A stretch of 64,000 nucleotides of DNA from Oscillospiraceae bacterium (GTDB lineage: Bacteria > Bacillota > Clostridia > Oscillospirales > Oscillospiraceae), in assembly GCA_015068395.1 (NCBI GenBank), contig SVKP01000115.1:1-64000 (forward strand), written 5' to 3'. The notes under the pieces are model-generated. The model was given only the letters and a program-made list of their open reading frames with translations. It was not told the origin of the DNA and did no database searches. A program made the position numbers and the translations under genes. How positions within the stretch are numbered: the first letter of the stretch is position 1; the number at the start of each line of letters is the position of its first letter. Shown one piece after another: positions 35,547 through 43,788 of the stretch.

Positions 35547-35933
35547 GTGATTTCCTTTGACGATTTCCGTGCGGAAGACGGCAGCCCGCTCTACTACCAG
35601 ATATTACGCCATATCCGGCGCGGGATCGCCTCCGGCGTGATCGAGGACGGGGACGCGCTGCCCTCTCGCCGGGTGCTGTCCGCCACGCTGGGGATCAACC
35701 CGAACACCGTGCAGCGGGCGTACCGCGAGCTGGAGGAGGAGGGACTGATTAGCAACCACTCCGGCGCGAAGAGCTATGTGGTGCTGAATAGCGCCGCGGT
35801 TGAGCGCGTGCGGCGGGAGCTGGTCGAAAGCGAAGCGCGGGCGCTGGTCGTTTCGCTCAAAAAATCCGGCGTCACAAAAGGCGAGGCGCTTTCGCTGGTC
35901 GATAAGCTTTGGGAGGAGGATGAGGAGGCATGA
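35547..35933 (+). CDS. YtrA-subfamily GntR repressor
   Basis: The 128-residue protein is a winged-helix GntR regulator (LYYQILRHIRRGIASGVIEDGDALPSRR split across the first helices; LGINPNTVQRAYREL recognition helix) with the short C-terminal dimerisation tail of the YtrA subfamily. This group controls adjacent ABC transporter genes. A GTG start at 35547 is preferred because GGGGG lies upstream; another GTG at 35538 falls inside that ribosome site. It overlaps the next gene by 4 bp. Confidence 0.88.
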   Translation: MISFDDFRAEDGSPLYYQILRHIRRGIASGVIEDGDALPSRRVLSATLGINPNTVQRAYRELEEEGLISNHSGAKSYVVLNSAAVERVRRELVESEARALVVSLKKSGVTKGEALSLVDKLWEEDEEA

Positions 35934-36640
35934 GCCTGTTCGGTTTTTGGGCGCGGCGCTGCCGGAAATGGCTATTGTGGATCGTTGCGGTCATGGCGGC
36001 TGTGGAGACCGTGCTTTTTGTATGGGCAATATACCGTTCCATGGAGGGGCATTTGGAGCAGATCATAACGAACAGCGGCATGCCTCTCGTGGCGGCATGC
36101 GCGTTCTTCTCGCTGACGTCCGCTCTTTACACCATCGGCACGGACCGGGGCGCACAGTCGAGCTATACGCTGCGCCGCCTCGCGCTGTCGGAGCGAAGGG
36201 CGTTTTTCTGCCGCGCCGCGCATAATACGCTGTGCTACATTGTCCTCTGGGGCGCGCAGCTTGCCGTGGCGCTGGGTTTTTGCCTGCTGTGGAAACAGAT
36301 GCTTCCGAAGCTTTGGGGAACGCAGACGGTGCTGCTGGCGTTCTACCGCGTGCCGTTTTTGCACAATCTGCTGCCGCTGGGCGACTGGTATCTTTACCCG
36401 CGCAATCTCCTGTGGTTTACGGCGATTGGCTGTGCAACGGCGCGGGAGAAGAGGGGGATGCTCACTGCGATGTCGATTATGACCTTCCATGTTTTTCGAA
36501 TCGAAATGGGGTCTGTCCCTGGACTCGCCGTGATAGACATGGCGTTGGCGCTGCTCTGCATCGTGTGGTGCACGATCTACCCGGGCGGGGCGGAGGAGGA
36601 TACGGAAAAGGAGGCGGTCGCTAATGGCACGAAGGCTTGA
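35930..36640 (+). CDS. Six-helix membrane protein, ABC permease-like
   Basis: The 236-residue protein has about five to six hydrophobic segments and a cytosolic Arg-rich loop (SSYTLRRLALSERRAF). It lies between a YtrA-type regulator and a YtrB-like ATPase gene and overlaps both neighbours, so it is probably a permease subunit. Sequence identity alone does not name it. The related motif DYTLRRL in the next gene suggests the two are paralogous. Confidence 0.75.
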   Translation: MSLFGFWARRCRKWLLWIVAVMAAVETVLFVWAIYRSMEGHLEQIITNSGMPLVAACAFFSLTSALYTIGTDRGAQSSYTLRRLALSERRAFFCRAAHNTLCYIVLWGAQLAVALGFCLLWKQMLPKLWGTQTVLLAFYRVPFLHNLLPLGDWYLYPRNLLWFTAIGCATAREKRGMLTAMSIMTFHVFRIEMGSVPGLAVIDMALALLCIVWCTIYPGGAEEDTEKEAVANGTKA

Positions 36641-37148
36641 CCTGTCCCGCTGTGTCCTGCCGGGGCAGGATGGACGCGCTGTGCTGCGCAGTCTGTCGTT
36701 CGGGCTGCCGGCTCTCGCGGCGCTGCTTCTTGTCCTGTTTGGGACAGATTACAGGGCGCAGCGACAGGCGGAGCTGGAGCGGTTTCGGTATTACGCCGAG
36801 TTTCCCGGTCGGATTTTGGCGGACCACGTCAACTACATCGGACTGCAGCCCTTCTGGACGCTGGCGGATCTCTATCTGCTTCCTGCTCTTGTGCTGGGCG
36901 TATGGCTGTTCTGCTTTGGCGCGGCGTCCAACTATCGGCGCTGCCGCTCCGGCGCGCGCTGCGACTACACGCTGCGCCGTCTGCGCGACCCGTGGGAGTA
37001 CCATCGCCGCTGCCTTGCGATGCCGCTGTTGGAGGCGTTAGCGTGTCTGCTGACATTTCTCCTGCTGACGGGGCTGTTCTACGCGATCTATCGGCTCTGC
37101 ACGCCGACGGAGCTGCTGCCGCCGGTGGGGCAGAGATTTTGGGGGTGA
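36624..37148 (+). CDS. Small membrane subunit of the GntR-linked ABC transporter
   Basis: The 174-residue protein has three clear hydrophobic segments and the segment CDYTLRRLRDPWEYHRR, matching the loop of the preceding protein. It overlaps the previous gene by 17 bp and lies 6 bp before the ATPase gene. Probably a second permease subunit. Confidence 0.7.
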   Translation: MARRLDLSRCVLPGQDGRAVLRSLSFGLPALAALLLVLFGTDYRAQRQAELERFRYYAEFPGRILADHVNYIGLQPFWTLADLYLLPALVLGVWLFCFGAASNYRRCRSGARCDYTLRRLRDPWEYHRRCLAMPLLEALACLLTFLLLTGLFYAIYRLCTPTELLPPVGQRFWG

Positions 37149-37154
37149 AGTGCC

Positions 37155-37886
37155 ATGTTGGAACTCAAAAACGTCAAAAAAAGCTATGGAGCGAAGGAAG
37201 CACTCAAGGGCGTGGACCTTGCGCTGCCGCGCGGCGAGATCGTGGGACTGTTCGGCGAGAACGGCGCGGGCAAAACCACGCTGATGAAGTCGATCCTGCG
37301 CCTCGTACGCTTCGAGGGCAAAATCACGCTGGACGGGGAAAGCGTTGGGCGGAAGAACATTGAAAAGATTTCCTTCGCCACGAGCGAGCATTCCTTTTTT
37401 CCGGACCTGACGGCGAACGCGCACCGCGATTTCTACGCGGAGCACTTTCCGACCTTCCATGAAAAGCGCTTCCGTAGCCTGATGGAGTTCTTTGCCCTGC
37501 CTTCAAACAAAGCGCTCAAGACCTTTTCGACCGGGCAGAAGAACCAGTTCGAGGTCATTCTTGCGCTCTCGCAGGGCGCGGACTACATTCTCATGGACGA
37601 GCCGTTCGCGGGCAATGACGTGTTCAACCGCGAGGACTTTTACAAGGTGCTGCTGGGGCTTTTGTCCGAGAACGAGGCCGTGATGCTCTCGACCCACCTG
37701 ATTGAAGAAGTCTCGGACTTTATTGGCCGCGCGGTGCTGCTCCGAGATGGCGTCATCATTGGAGACGTGCAGACAGAGGAACTGGACGAGAGGGGAGAGA
37801 CGCTGCTGAACTATGTGAAGACCGCATACCACTACCGCGCCGACCGCGTGGCGAAGGCGCTGGACGGAATGGAGGACGAGGCATGA
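37155..37886 (+). CDS. YtrB-like ABC-transporter ATPase
   Basis: The 243-residue ATPase has Walker A GENGAGKTT, a degenerate signature FSTGQKNQ (in place of LSGGQ, as in YtrB/BcrA-like relatives), Walker B YILMDEP and the H-loop STH. YtrA-regulated transporters of this type are often induced by cell-wall-active antibiotics. That is family knowledge, not shown here. The stop overlaps the start of the next gene by 4 bp. Confidence 0.9.
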   Translation: MLELKNVKKSYGAKEALKGVDLALPRGEIVGLFGENGAGKTTLMKSILRLVRFEGKITLDGESVGRKNIEKISFATSEHSFFPDLTANAHRDFYAEHFPTFHEKRFRSLMEFFALPSNKALKTFSTGQKNQFEVILALSQGADYILMDEPFAGNDVFNREDFYKVLLGLLSENEAVMLSTHLIEEVSDFIGRAVLLRDGVIIGDVQTEELDERGETLLNYVKTAYHYRADRVAKALDGMEDEA

Positions 37887-39616
37887 AACGAAGCGCAATC
37901 GCGCTGTACATCCTCGCGGCGCTGTGCCTCGGCGGGATCGCCGCCGTGCATGTGCGGCTTCTGGGCGCGGCGGACGACGTCTCGTTCCGCGAGACGGTGC
38001 TGTATGGGGACATCGCCGCGGCAGAGGGGCTGACGCTGACGGCGCGGCAGTCCTGCAACCGTCAGCTCTATTGGGACTCCGTCATGCCGGTTTCCGCGCC
38101 GGGGCTTGCGCAGACGGAATTCACGGCGCTGAGTCGGCAGAAGCCGCCGGGCGAGTGGTATTTCCCCAGGGGAATGACTATGTCTCTCGCGCTCGAAACC
38201 AGCAGCTTCAATTTCGGCAGCGGCGCGGAGCCAAGCAGCGTCATCGTGATGATGCAGAATGCCTATTGGGAAGTGGGGACGGGAACCGACGCCTTGGGGG
38301 CGATGATCCGTGACGCCCTGGAGCGGACGGAGGTGGGCACAAAGCATACGGAAACCTTCCGGATCAGGGACTACGTAGAATACCTTCCGATCTCGCTCCA
38401 CCTCGATCTGGGCAACGGTGTCATGGAGTGGTGGAACGGCAGGCAGTATGTTCCGGGAGACGATACGAGCGGGCTTTCGGGCCTGTTCGACAGCATATTC
38501 CGCATCCCGGTGCCGGAGGACGCGACTTACACCGTCAAGCTGGAAAAGGACGAGCAGGGCATGGTCACGCTGCTGGAAACGGAAACCAACATCGAAGGCG
38601 GTCTGGATGCAGTCAGTCTGGTGACGGAGGGCAAGTGCTGGTTCGTGCCTTACAGTCTCGTTGAAGAACCGCTGGACCTCAGCGAGCTGCGCGACGGATA
38701 CGGGCTTTACTGCCTGCCGTTTTCCTACCGGGCGCAGCCGGACGAGCTCGGGAACAAAGCCGTGGACCTTGACACGGATGTACTGCACATGGTGTTTCCA
38801 CTCGCGGCAGAGGAGACGCCCGTGGAGCTGTACGAGGGAGCAGACGGCACGCTGCTGCTCGTGCTGAGAACGGAGCAGGGGATTGACGCTGCGGTGCTGG
38901 ACATTGAGACGGAACAGCTCCGCGAGCGTGTTACCTTGTTTGACAATGCGCAGTTGGGCGAGGGCGGCTGGGTATTCGCCCTGCAGGAGGACGGCAGCCT
39001 GTACGCGCTCTGCGACCGAAGCGTCCGCTATTACGAGCGCGGTGCAGACGGCTGCTATAAGCTTTTGCTCGATGCGCCGTGCAGCCTTACGGACGCGTTG
39101 CCGGAAGAGTATCGACGGAACTGGCTGTACGACAAGCCGGAGGCGCTGACGTGGGATGGGGAACGCCTCGCCGTCGTCATCGGCGGCAGCATCAGCGGTA
39201 TGAACGGCTGGTACTATTCCAATACGCGCAGCGAGCTGCTGCTCGCAGTATTCAATGCCTCGGGTTTTCGGTACTGCGCCACGCTGCAAAGCGGCGGGAT
39301 CTCGGCGGAGACGAACGACTACGAAAAGCGCGCCGTCTGGGGCGAGCACAACATGGGCGTCGGCGAGAGCACAGGCCTTGCGCTTGCCTTTGACACCCGC
39401 TGGAGCGCGGAGAAAACCGCCGCCCACGAAGGGATTTCGTTTGAGCCGGACGGAAATGCGACGTCCGGCAGCGCGATCATTGGCGGCGCGGACGGCGCAA
39501 CCGCGATCTTTGTCACACAGGAACTGTCGTGGACAGCAGGTTTGCCGGTGCTCGGCGTCATTGTGCTGCTGTCAGTACCGCTGATCCTCTGGCTGAGAAA
39601 ACGGAAAAAGGCATGA
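37883..39616 (+). CDS. Operon-encoded membrane-anchored extracellular protein
   Basis: The 577-residue protein has an N-terminal hydrophobic signal/anchor (about 5-25), a large extracellular beta-rich region and a C-terminal transmembrane helix followed by RKRKKA. Just before that helix it carries SAIIGGADGATAIF. This is very close to the IIGGADGPTAIF motif of the beta subunit of Na+-pumping decarboxylases, although the rest is unrelated. The function is unknown. It is the last gene of the GntR/ABC operon. Confidence 0.75.
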   Translation: MKRSAIALYILAALCLGGIAAVHVRLLGAADDVSFRETVLYGDIAAAEGLTLTARQSCNRQLYWDSVMPVSAPGLAQTEFTALSRQKPPGEWYFPRGMTMSLALETSSFNFGSGAEPSSVIVMMQNAYWEVGTGTDALGAMIRDALERTEVGTKHTETFRIRDYVEYLPISLHLDLGNGVMEWWNGRQYVPGDDTSGLSGLFDSIFRIPVPEDATYTVKLEKDEQGMVTLLETETNIEGGLDAVSLVTEGKCWFVPYSLVEEPLDLSELRDGYGLYCLPFSYRAQPDELGNKAVDLDTDVLHMVFPLAAEETPVELYEGADGTLLLVLRTEQGIDAAVLDIETEQLRERVTLFDNAQLGEGGWVFALQEDGSLYALCDRSVRYYERGADGCYKLLLDAPCSLTDALPEEYRRNWLYDKPEALTWDGERLAVVIGGSISGMNGWYYSNTRSELLLAVFNASGFRYCATLQSGGISAETNDYEKRAVWGEHNMGVGESTGLALAFDTRWSAEKTAAHEGISFEPDGNATSGSAIIGGADGATAIFVTQELSWTAGLPVLGVIVLLSVPLILWLRKRKKA

Positions 39617-39617
39617 A

Positions 39618-39656
39618 AAAAACGCGCGGGGAAGGTGCGAACCAATCCCGCGCGTT
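39618..39656 (-). terminator. Terminator for the minus-strand coiled-coil gene
   Basis: AACGCGCGGG pairs with CCCGCGCGTT. Read on the minus strand it is followed by seven T. It also lies at the end of the plus-strand operon. Confidence 0.85.
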
Positions 39657-39675
39657 ATCCGTATGGTGCCTTGCT

Positions 39676-39981
39676 TTACTGCTGGTTCTTTTTGGCTTCG
39701 GCGGTTTCCCTCATGACCTGCGCCTTGAGCTCGGCGTTCTCCTTGAGCTGGCGAAGGTCCGCCTCGACCTTTTCCTTCTTGATCTCGCCCTCCATCAGGA
39801 TCGCGTCCTTCTTCGCGGCAAGCTCCTTGACCTCGTCGCTGTCCGCCTTGCTCTTTAGCTCCTGCTTGATCTTCCTGAGCTCGCCCTTAACCTCACGCAT
39901 ATTCTCCTTGCTCTCGGCAAGACCTGCCTTCAAGCCGCTTTTCAGCTCTTTCGCGGCTTCCTTCAGTTCCTTTTTATCCAT
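39676..39981 (-). CDS. Small charged coiled-coil protein
   Basis: The 101-residue protein is almost entirely Lys/Glu-rich helix with heptads (KELKEAAKELKSGLKAGL, EVKGELRKIKQELKSKAD). It has no signal peptide and no known family that I recognise. AGAAAGGA precedes the ATG and a strong terminator follows, so it is a monocistronic gene. The 40-kb side holds 180 bp without a gene. Confidence 0.7.
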   Translation of the reverse strand: MDKKELKEAAKELKSGLKAGLAESKENMREVKGELRKIKQELKSKADSDEVKELAAKKDAILMEGEIKKEKVEADLRQLKENAELKAQVMRETAEAKKNQQ

Positions 39982-40164
39982 GGTACATTCCTTTCTGATT
40001 CATCAAAATACGGATGTAGTTTCAAAGTCTAGGTGACAACATATTGATGATAACATACTTTTCATCCGAATGCAAGGGAAAAGCGAGCGCAGCTCCGGGT
40101 TTTTTACAAATATTCCCACGCCAGTCTTTTTCCATTAGTTGTAACAAACAAAACTTTTGTTCAA

Positions 40165-41175
40165 TTACTGTTCCTTCTTTGGCGGTTTGACGCGGGAGAG
40201 GGGATTGGCCTTCGCGGCGACACGGAGGGCTTCGTTGTCGATGTGCGTATAGATTTCCGTGGTGTTGAGGTGCTCATGCCCAAGGACCTCCTGCACGGCG
40301 CGCACGTCGACGCCATTTTGCAGCATCAGCGTGGCGGCGGTATGGCGCAGCTTGTGGGAGGAGTACTGCGTTTCATCCAGCCCTGCGGCGGAGAGATGCT
40401 TTTTGACCAGCGCGTGAACGGTCGACTTGCTGATCCGCTCATTGCGGGATGAGAGGAACAGGGCATTGCGATCCCGTCCCGTAATGGGCCGACGCACGGC
40501 AAGGTAGGCGTCCAGAGCATCCTTGCATGCCTCGTTGAGATAGACGATGCGGACCTTGTTGCCCTTGCCGAGCACGCGAAGGGCTTCGTCCTGTATATCG
40601 TTCAGATTGAGGCCGCACAGCTCCGAGATACGAAGCCCGCAGTTGAGGAAAAGCGTCAGAATGGCATAGTCGCGCTCGCGGTTCGCTCCGTCGACCGATT
40701 CGAGAAGATGGAGGCTTTCATTCAGCGTGAGATATTTGGGAAGCGTTTTCATCAGCTTGGGCGAATCCATGTCCTTGATTGGATTTTGCTCAATCAAATG
40801 TGCCTTGTTGGTCAGATAATTATAAAAGGAACGGATCGTCGAAATCTTACGCGCTCTGGAAGCCGCATTGAGACCGTAGTCCGATCTGTCGCTGTTCTGG
40901 TGGCGTACGCGGTCGCGGCTCAGATAGGTCATATAGCCGTAGATATCGGTCAGCGTCACCGAGCGCACGAACTCCAGATCAACGTCCATGATGCCGATCT
41001 CGTTGAGTTCCTTATCCTTGCAGGCTTGGTCCCGCGTCATTTTCAGGTAGCGGAAGAAATTCCGCATATCCAGAAAATATTCGTCCACGGTCCGCTGCGA
41101 ATGCGCCTTGATCGTTTCATGATAGGACAGAAAATCGCGCAGGATCGGCGGCGCTTCGGTACGATAGTCAATCAT
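40165..41175 (-). CDS. XerC/D-type tyrosine recombinase
   Basis: The 336-residue protein has an N-terminal SAM-like core-binding domain (about 10-125) and a catalytic domain with the full set: Arg in GLRISEL, Lys in GKGNKV, HKLRH, His in LGHEHL and Tyr in TTEIYTH. XerC/D recombinases resolve chromosome dimers at dif. The gene could also be the integrase of a lost element. AAAGGAGT precedes the ATG. A GC-rich hairpin (41197-41214) lies in its leader. Confidence 0.9.
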   Translation of the reverse strand: MIDYRTEAPPILRDFLSYHETIKAHSQRTVDEYFLDMRNFFRYLKMTRDQACKDKELNEIGIMDVDLEFVRSVTLTDIYGYMTYLSRDRVRHQNSDRSDYGLNAASRARKISTIRSFYNYLTNKAHLIEQNPIKDMDSPKLMKTLPKYLTLNESLHLLESVDGANRERDYAILTLFLNCGLRISELCGLNLNDIQDEALRVLGKGNKVRIVYLNEACKDALDAYLAVRRPITGRDRNALFLSSRNERISKSTVHALVKKHLSAAGLDETQYSSHKLRHTAATLMLQNGVDVRAVQEVLGHEHLNTTEIYTHIDNEALRVAAKANPLSRVKPPKKEQ

Positions 41176-41277
41176 GGGGAAGACTCCTTTGTAACTCCGG
41201 CGTCCAAGCGCCGGAAATTGAAGTCGCCCTATTTAGAAAACGAAGCTTGAATTATGTCAGTTGCGCGTCAACGCACA

Positions 41278-41305
41278 ATTGAACAAAATAAAAACTTTGT
41301 TCAAT
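41278..41305. repeat. Palindrome ATTGAACAAA-N8-TTTGTTCAAT, echoed beyond the recombinase gene
   Basis: A perfect 10-bp inverted repeat lies upstream of the tyrosine recombinase gene. Downstream of the gene, near 40150-40165, CAAAACTTTTGTTCAAT repeats one arm. It could be a recombination or operator site, or an AT-rich terminator-like structure. Confidence 0.5.
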
Positions 41306-41390
41306 ATAGGGGAGGCCAAATTAAAAAAACATAGAATAGCAGAAATGCGGGTAAACTAAGGCAAATCCAATGAATAAGGAGCAAATCAAT

Positions 41391-41600
41391 ATGAGCTATA
41401 TTCCATGCAGCGCAAACTGTGCGTTTCAGGCGGACGGCTTGTGCAGCCTGAATCACGCAAGCGCGGTTGGTTCGACGGCGGCGCAGACTTATGAGAACGG
41501 ATGCCTGCATTATATGCCGCGCAACAGCGTTCTCAAGAGCGCGCAATTTCACGGAGCGCATCAACGATATTCGATACCGAAATCAGCTTCAGACCTTTGA
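41391..41600 (+). CDS. Small Cys-rich protein overlapping the end of radA
   Basis: The 69-residue protein starts MSYIPCSANCAFQ and has four Cys in the pattern CxxxC...C...C followed by HYMPRN. It resembles a small conserved Clostridia protein with possible metal binding. AAGGAG precedes the ATG by 8 nt. Its last 68 bp overlap the 3' end of the convergent radA gene, where the sequence loses obvious conservation. Confidence 0.6.
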   Translation: MSYIPCSANCAFQADGLCSLNHASAVGSTAAQTYENGCLHYMPRNSVLKSAQFHGAHQRYSIPKSASDL

Positions 41601-42903
41601 TGCTGTCCAACTGGTCCGCGTGGCGTTTGGGTATGATACAGCTTTCAAAGCCGAGGCGCTGCACCTCGCTGAGCCGCTGGCCCAGATTGCTGACGCTGCG
41701 CACTTCGCCGGTCAACCCAACCTCGCCGATTGCGGCGACTCGTGAGCCGATGGGCTTGTCCAGATAACTTGACGCCAGAGCAAGAATGGCGGCGAGGTCC
41801 GCGGCAGGCTCGTCGAGCGTCAGACCTCCGATAACGTTCAAAAAGGCGTCGCAGGTCGAAAGCCTGAGCGCGCCGCGCTTTTCCAGGACCGCCATCAGCA
41901 TGGCGGCGCGGTTGTAATTGAAGCCGTTGCTCGTGCGCCGCGGGTTGCTTTGCGCCGTTGGCGCAAGCAGCGCCTGCACCTCGGCAAGCACCGGGCGCGC
42001 GCCCTCCATCACGCAGGTCACGCAGGTGCCGGGCACGTCGATCGGGCGGCCCGAGAGCAGAAGCTCCGACGGGTTCGGCACCTCCGCAAGCCCTTCGTTT
42101 TGCATCTCAAACACGCCGATCTCGTTCGTCGCGCCGAAGCGGTTTTTCGCGGCGCGCAAAATGCGGTAGGTCATATGCTGATCGCCTTCAAAGTACAACA
42201 CGCAGTCGACCATATGCTCCAGCACCTTGGGGCCGGCAATCGAGCCCTCCTTGTTGACGTGCCCGATGATAAAAACCGTAATTCCCTGGCTCTTGGCAAG
42301 CTGCATCAGCGCCATGGTGCAGTCCTTCACCTGCGCAACGCTTCCGGCAGGCGAATCCAACTCGTCGTTGTAGAGCGTCTGGATCGAATCAACGATCAGA
42401 ACATCCGGGTGTTCCTCGTTTACGGATTCCAGCACGTCGCCAAACCGCGTCTCGGACAGCACAAGCAAATCGCCGTCCGTCACTTTCAGACGCTCCGCGC
42501 GAAGCTTGAGCTGGTGCGGCGATTCTTCGCCGGAGACGTACAACACCCGATTCGAAAGGCAGAGCTGCGAGCATATTTGAAGCATCAGCGTCGACTTGCC
42601 GATTCCCGGCGCACCGCCGACCAGCACGAGAGAGCCTTTGACCGCGCCGCCGCCGAGCACGCGGTCCAGCTCGCCCATGCCGGTAGGAAAACGAAGCTCC
42701 TCCGCGGCGTCCAGATCGTTGAGCCGGCGCGCCTTTGCGCGCGGAAGCATGGCGCTTCTCCCCTTCGCTGACGGCGCGGCGGTGCCGGGAGACGCCTGCT
42801 CAACAATCGTATTCCAGGCTCCGCACGCCGGGCAGCGCCCCGCCCATTTGGAAACCTCATTTCCACACTCTGTGCAGAAAAACACGCTCGTTTTATTCTT
42901 CAT
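41533..42903 (-). CDS. radA: DNA repair protein RadA
   Basis: The 456-residue protein has an N-terminal zinc finger (CTECGNEVSKWAGRCPAC), a RecA-like ATPase (Walker A GGAPGIGKST), the RadA signature KNRFGATNE and a C-terminal Lon-like domain. RadA is a branch-migration helicase in recombinational repair. The start overlaps the cwlD stop by 4 bp (ATGA). Confidence 0.96.
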   Translation of the reverse strand: MKNKTSVFFCTECGNEVSKWAGRCPACGAWNTIVEQASPGTAAPSAKGRSAMLPRAKARRLNDLDAAEELRFPTGMGELDRVLGGGAVKGSLVLVGGAPGIGKSTLMLQICSQLCLSNRVLYVSGEESPHQLKLRAERLKVTDGDLLVLSETRFGDVLESVNEEHPDVLIVDSIQTLYNDELDSPAGSVAQVKDCTMALMQLAKSQGITVFIIGHVNKEGSIAGPKVLEHMVDCVLYFEGDQHMTYRILRAAKNRFGATNEIGVFEMQNEGLAEVPNPSELLLSGRPIDVPGTCVTCVMEGARPVLAEVQALLAPTAQSNPRRTSNGFNYNRAAMLMAVLEKRGALRLSTCDAFLNVIGGLTLDEPAADLAAILALASSYLDKPIGSRVAAIGEVGLTGEVRSVSNLGQRLSEVQRLGFESCIIPKRHADQLDSIKGLKLISVSNIVDALREIARS

Positions 42904-43631
42904 GGTGCGTTTTCTCCCTCTGCCGGATCATGGTCCAGCAGCCCTGCCGCAATCACGACGGCGAGCTTTTTTTGATAATCCGGCTTTTGAAGCATTGCGG
43001 CCTCTGCGGAGTTGGACATAAAGCCGCATTCAACCAGTACTGCCGGACATTCTGCTTTTTTCATCAGATAGATCGTTGGATCTATCTTTTTTTCATGCTT
43101 TTCATTACCCTGATTGACCGTTTGGTTCAGTACGCTTTGTAAACACGCCGCAAGCGTATCACTTAAAGCGGTATTCGCGTAAAAAACCTGAGCGCCGTGG
43201 ACGCTGGGCACGGACGGCAGGCTGTTTTGGTGGATGCTGACCAGTACCGCACCGGGAACGCTGTTGACAAGCGCTGCACGGTTTTTTAAGTCGGAAGCTT
43301 TCTTCTCCCGAAGCGTCTCCGCTTCCTCCGAGCAGACAGAAGCGTCCTCCCTGCGCGTCAATACGGTATTGTATCCCAAAAACCGGAGCAATTCGTCCAA
43401 ATCGAGTGTTACGGCAAGATTGACGTCGCTTTCCTTCGACCCGTCTGCGGAAACCGCGCCGCCATCCTCGCCGCCGTGCCCCGCGTCTAGTACATAAACG
43501 GGAAACTCGCGCTCCTGTACATGAAATGCGGGCATCGCCTCTGATTGGGTCATGTGCAGGACGACCCCTGCCAAAAAAAGAATGGCTGGGATGGTCCAGA
43601 GCCGTTTATGGAGATTGACCGCTAAAAACAA
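42900..43631 (-). CDS. cwlD: Spore-cortex N-acetylmuramoyl-L-alanine amidase CwlD
   Basis: The 243-residue protein has an N-terminal membrane anchor and an Amidase_3 domain with zinc motif VLDAGHGGEDGG, then IHQNS and LVECGFMSN. CwlD removes stem peptides from muramic acid so that muramic-delta-lactam can form in the spore cortex. The start is TTG at 43631, preceded by GGGAGG; no ATG lies before the anchor. A long inverted repeat overlaps that start codon. It is the first gene of a cwlD-radA operon, and lies beside cotJ genes. Confidence 0.88.
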   Translation of the reverse strand: MFLAVNLHKRLWTIPAILFLAGVVLHMTQSEAMPAFHVQEREFPVYVLDAGHGGEDGGAVSADGSKESDVNLAVTLDLDELLRFLGYNTVLTRREDASVCSEEAETLREKKASDLKNRAALVNSVPGAVLVSIHQNSLPSVPSVHGAQVFYANTALSDTLAACLQSVLNQTVNQGNEKHEKKIDPTIYLMKKAECPAVLVECGFMSNSAEAAMLQKPDYQKKLAVVIAAGLLDHDPAEGENAP

Positions 43632-43669
43632 AATCCCACCTCCCGAAAGAAGCTATGCGTGGGATTTTG
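43629..43669 (-). promoter_or_regulatory. Inverted repeat sequestering the cwlD start
   Basis: CAAAATCCCAC and GTGGGATTTTG pair perfectly (11 bp) around a 19-nt loop. In the cwlD mRNA the 3' arm covers the TTG start and the base of the ribosome site, so folding could limit translation. A TATAAT box on the minus strand at 43682-43687 probably drives this transcript. Confidence 0.5.
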
Positions 43670-43736
43670 TCCCTTATTCGGATTATAGCAGGGTTTGCGG
43701 GAAAAGAAAAGCGTGTTTCCCTTTTTTCTTCGACCG

Positions 43737-43745
43737 CATATGATA
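43737..43745 (+). promoter_or_regulatory. Sporulation-type -10 element for cotJ
   Basis: CATATGATA fits the CATAnnnTA -10 pattern of sigma-E/sigma-K promoters and lies 44 bp before the cotJ start. A convincing -35 match is not seen. cotJ in Bacillus is transcribed by sigma-E, which supports the reading. Confidence 0.4.
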
Positions 43746-43788
43746 GATTGAGCATAGGCTCAAGTGATCTTTGAGGAGGAGATACTTC

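Noticed and set aside
41950-42771. Plus-strand frame opposite radA
   Set aside because: His/Arg-rich shadow of radA codons with no initiation signal or family match.
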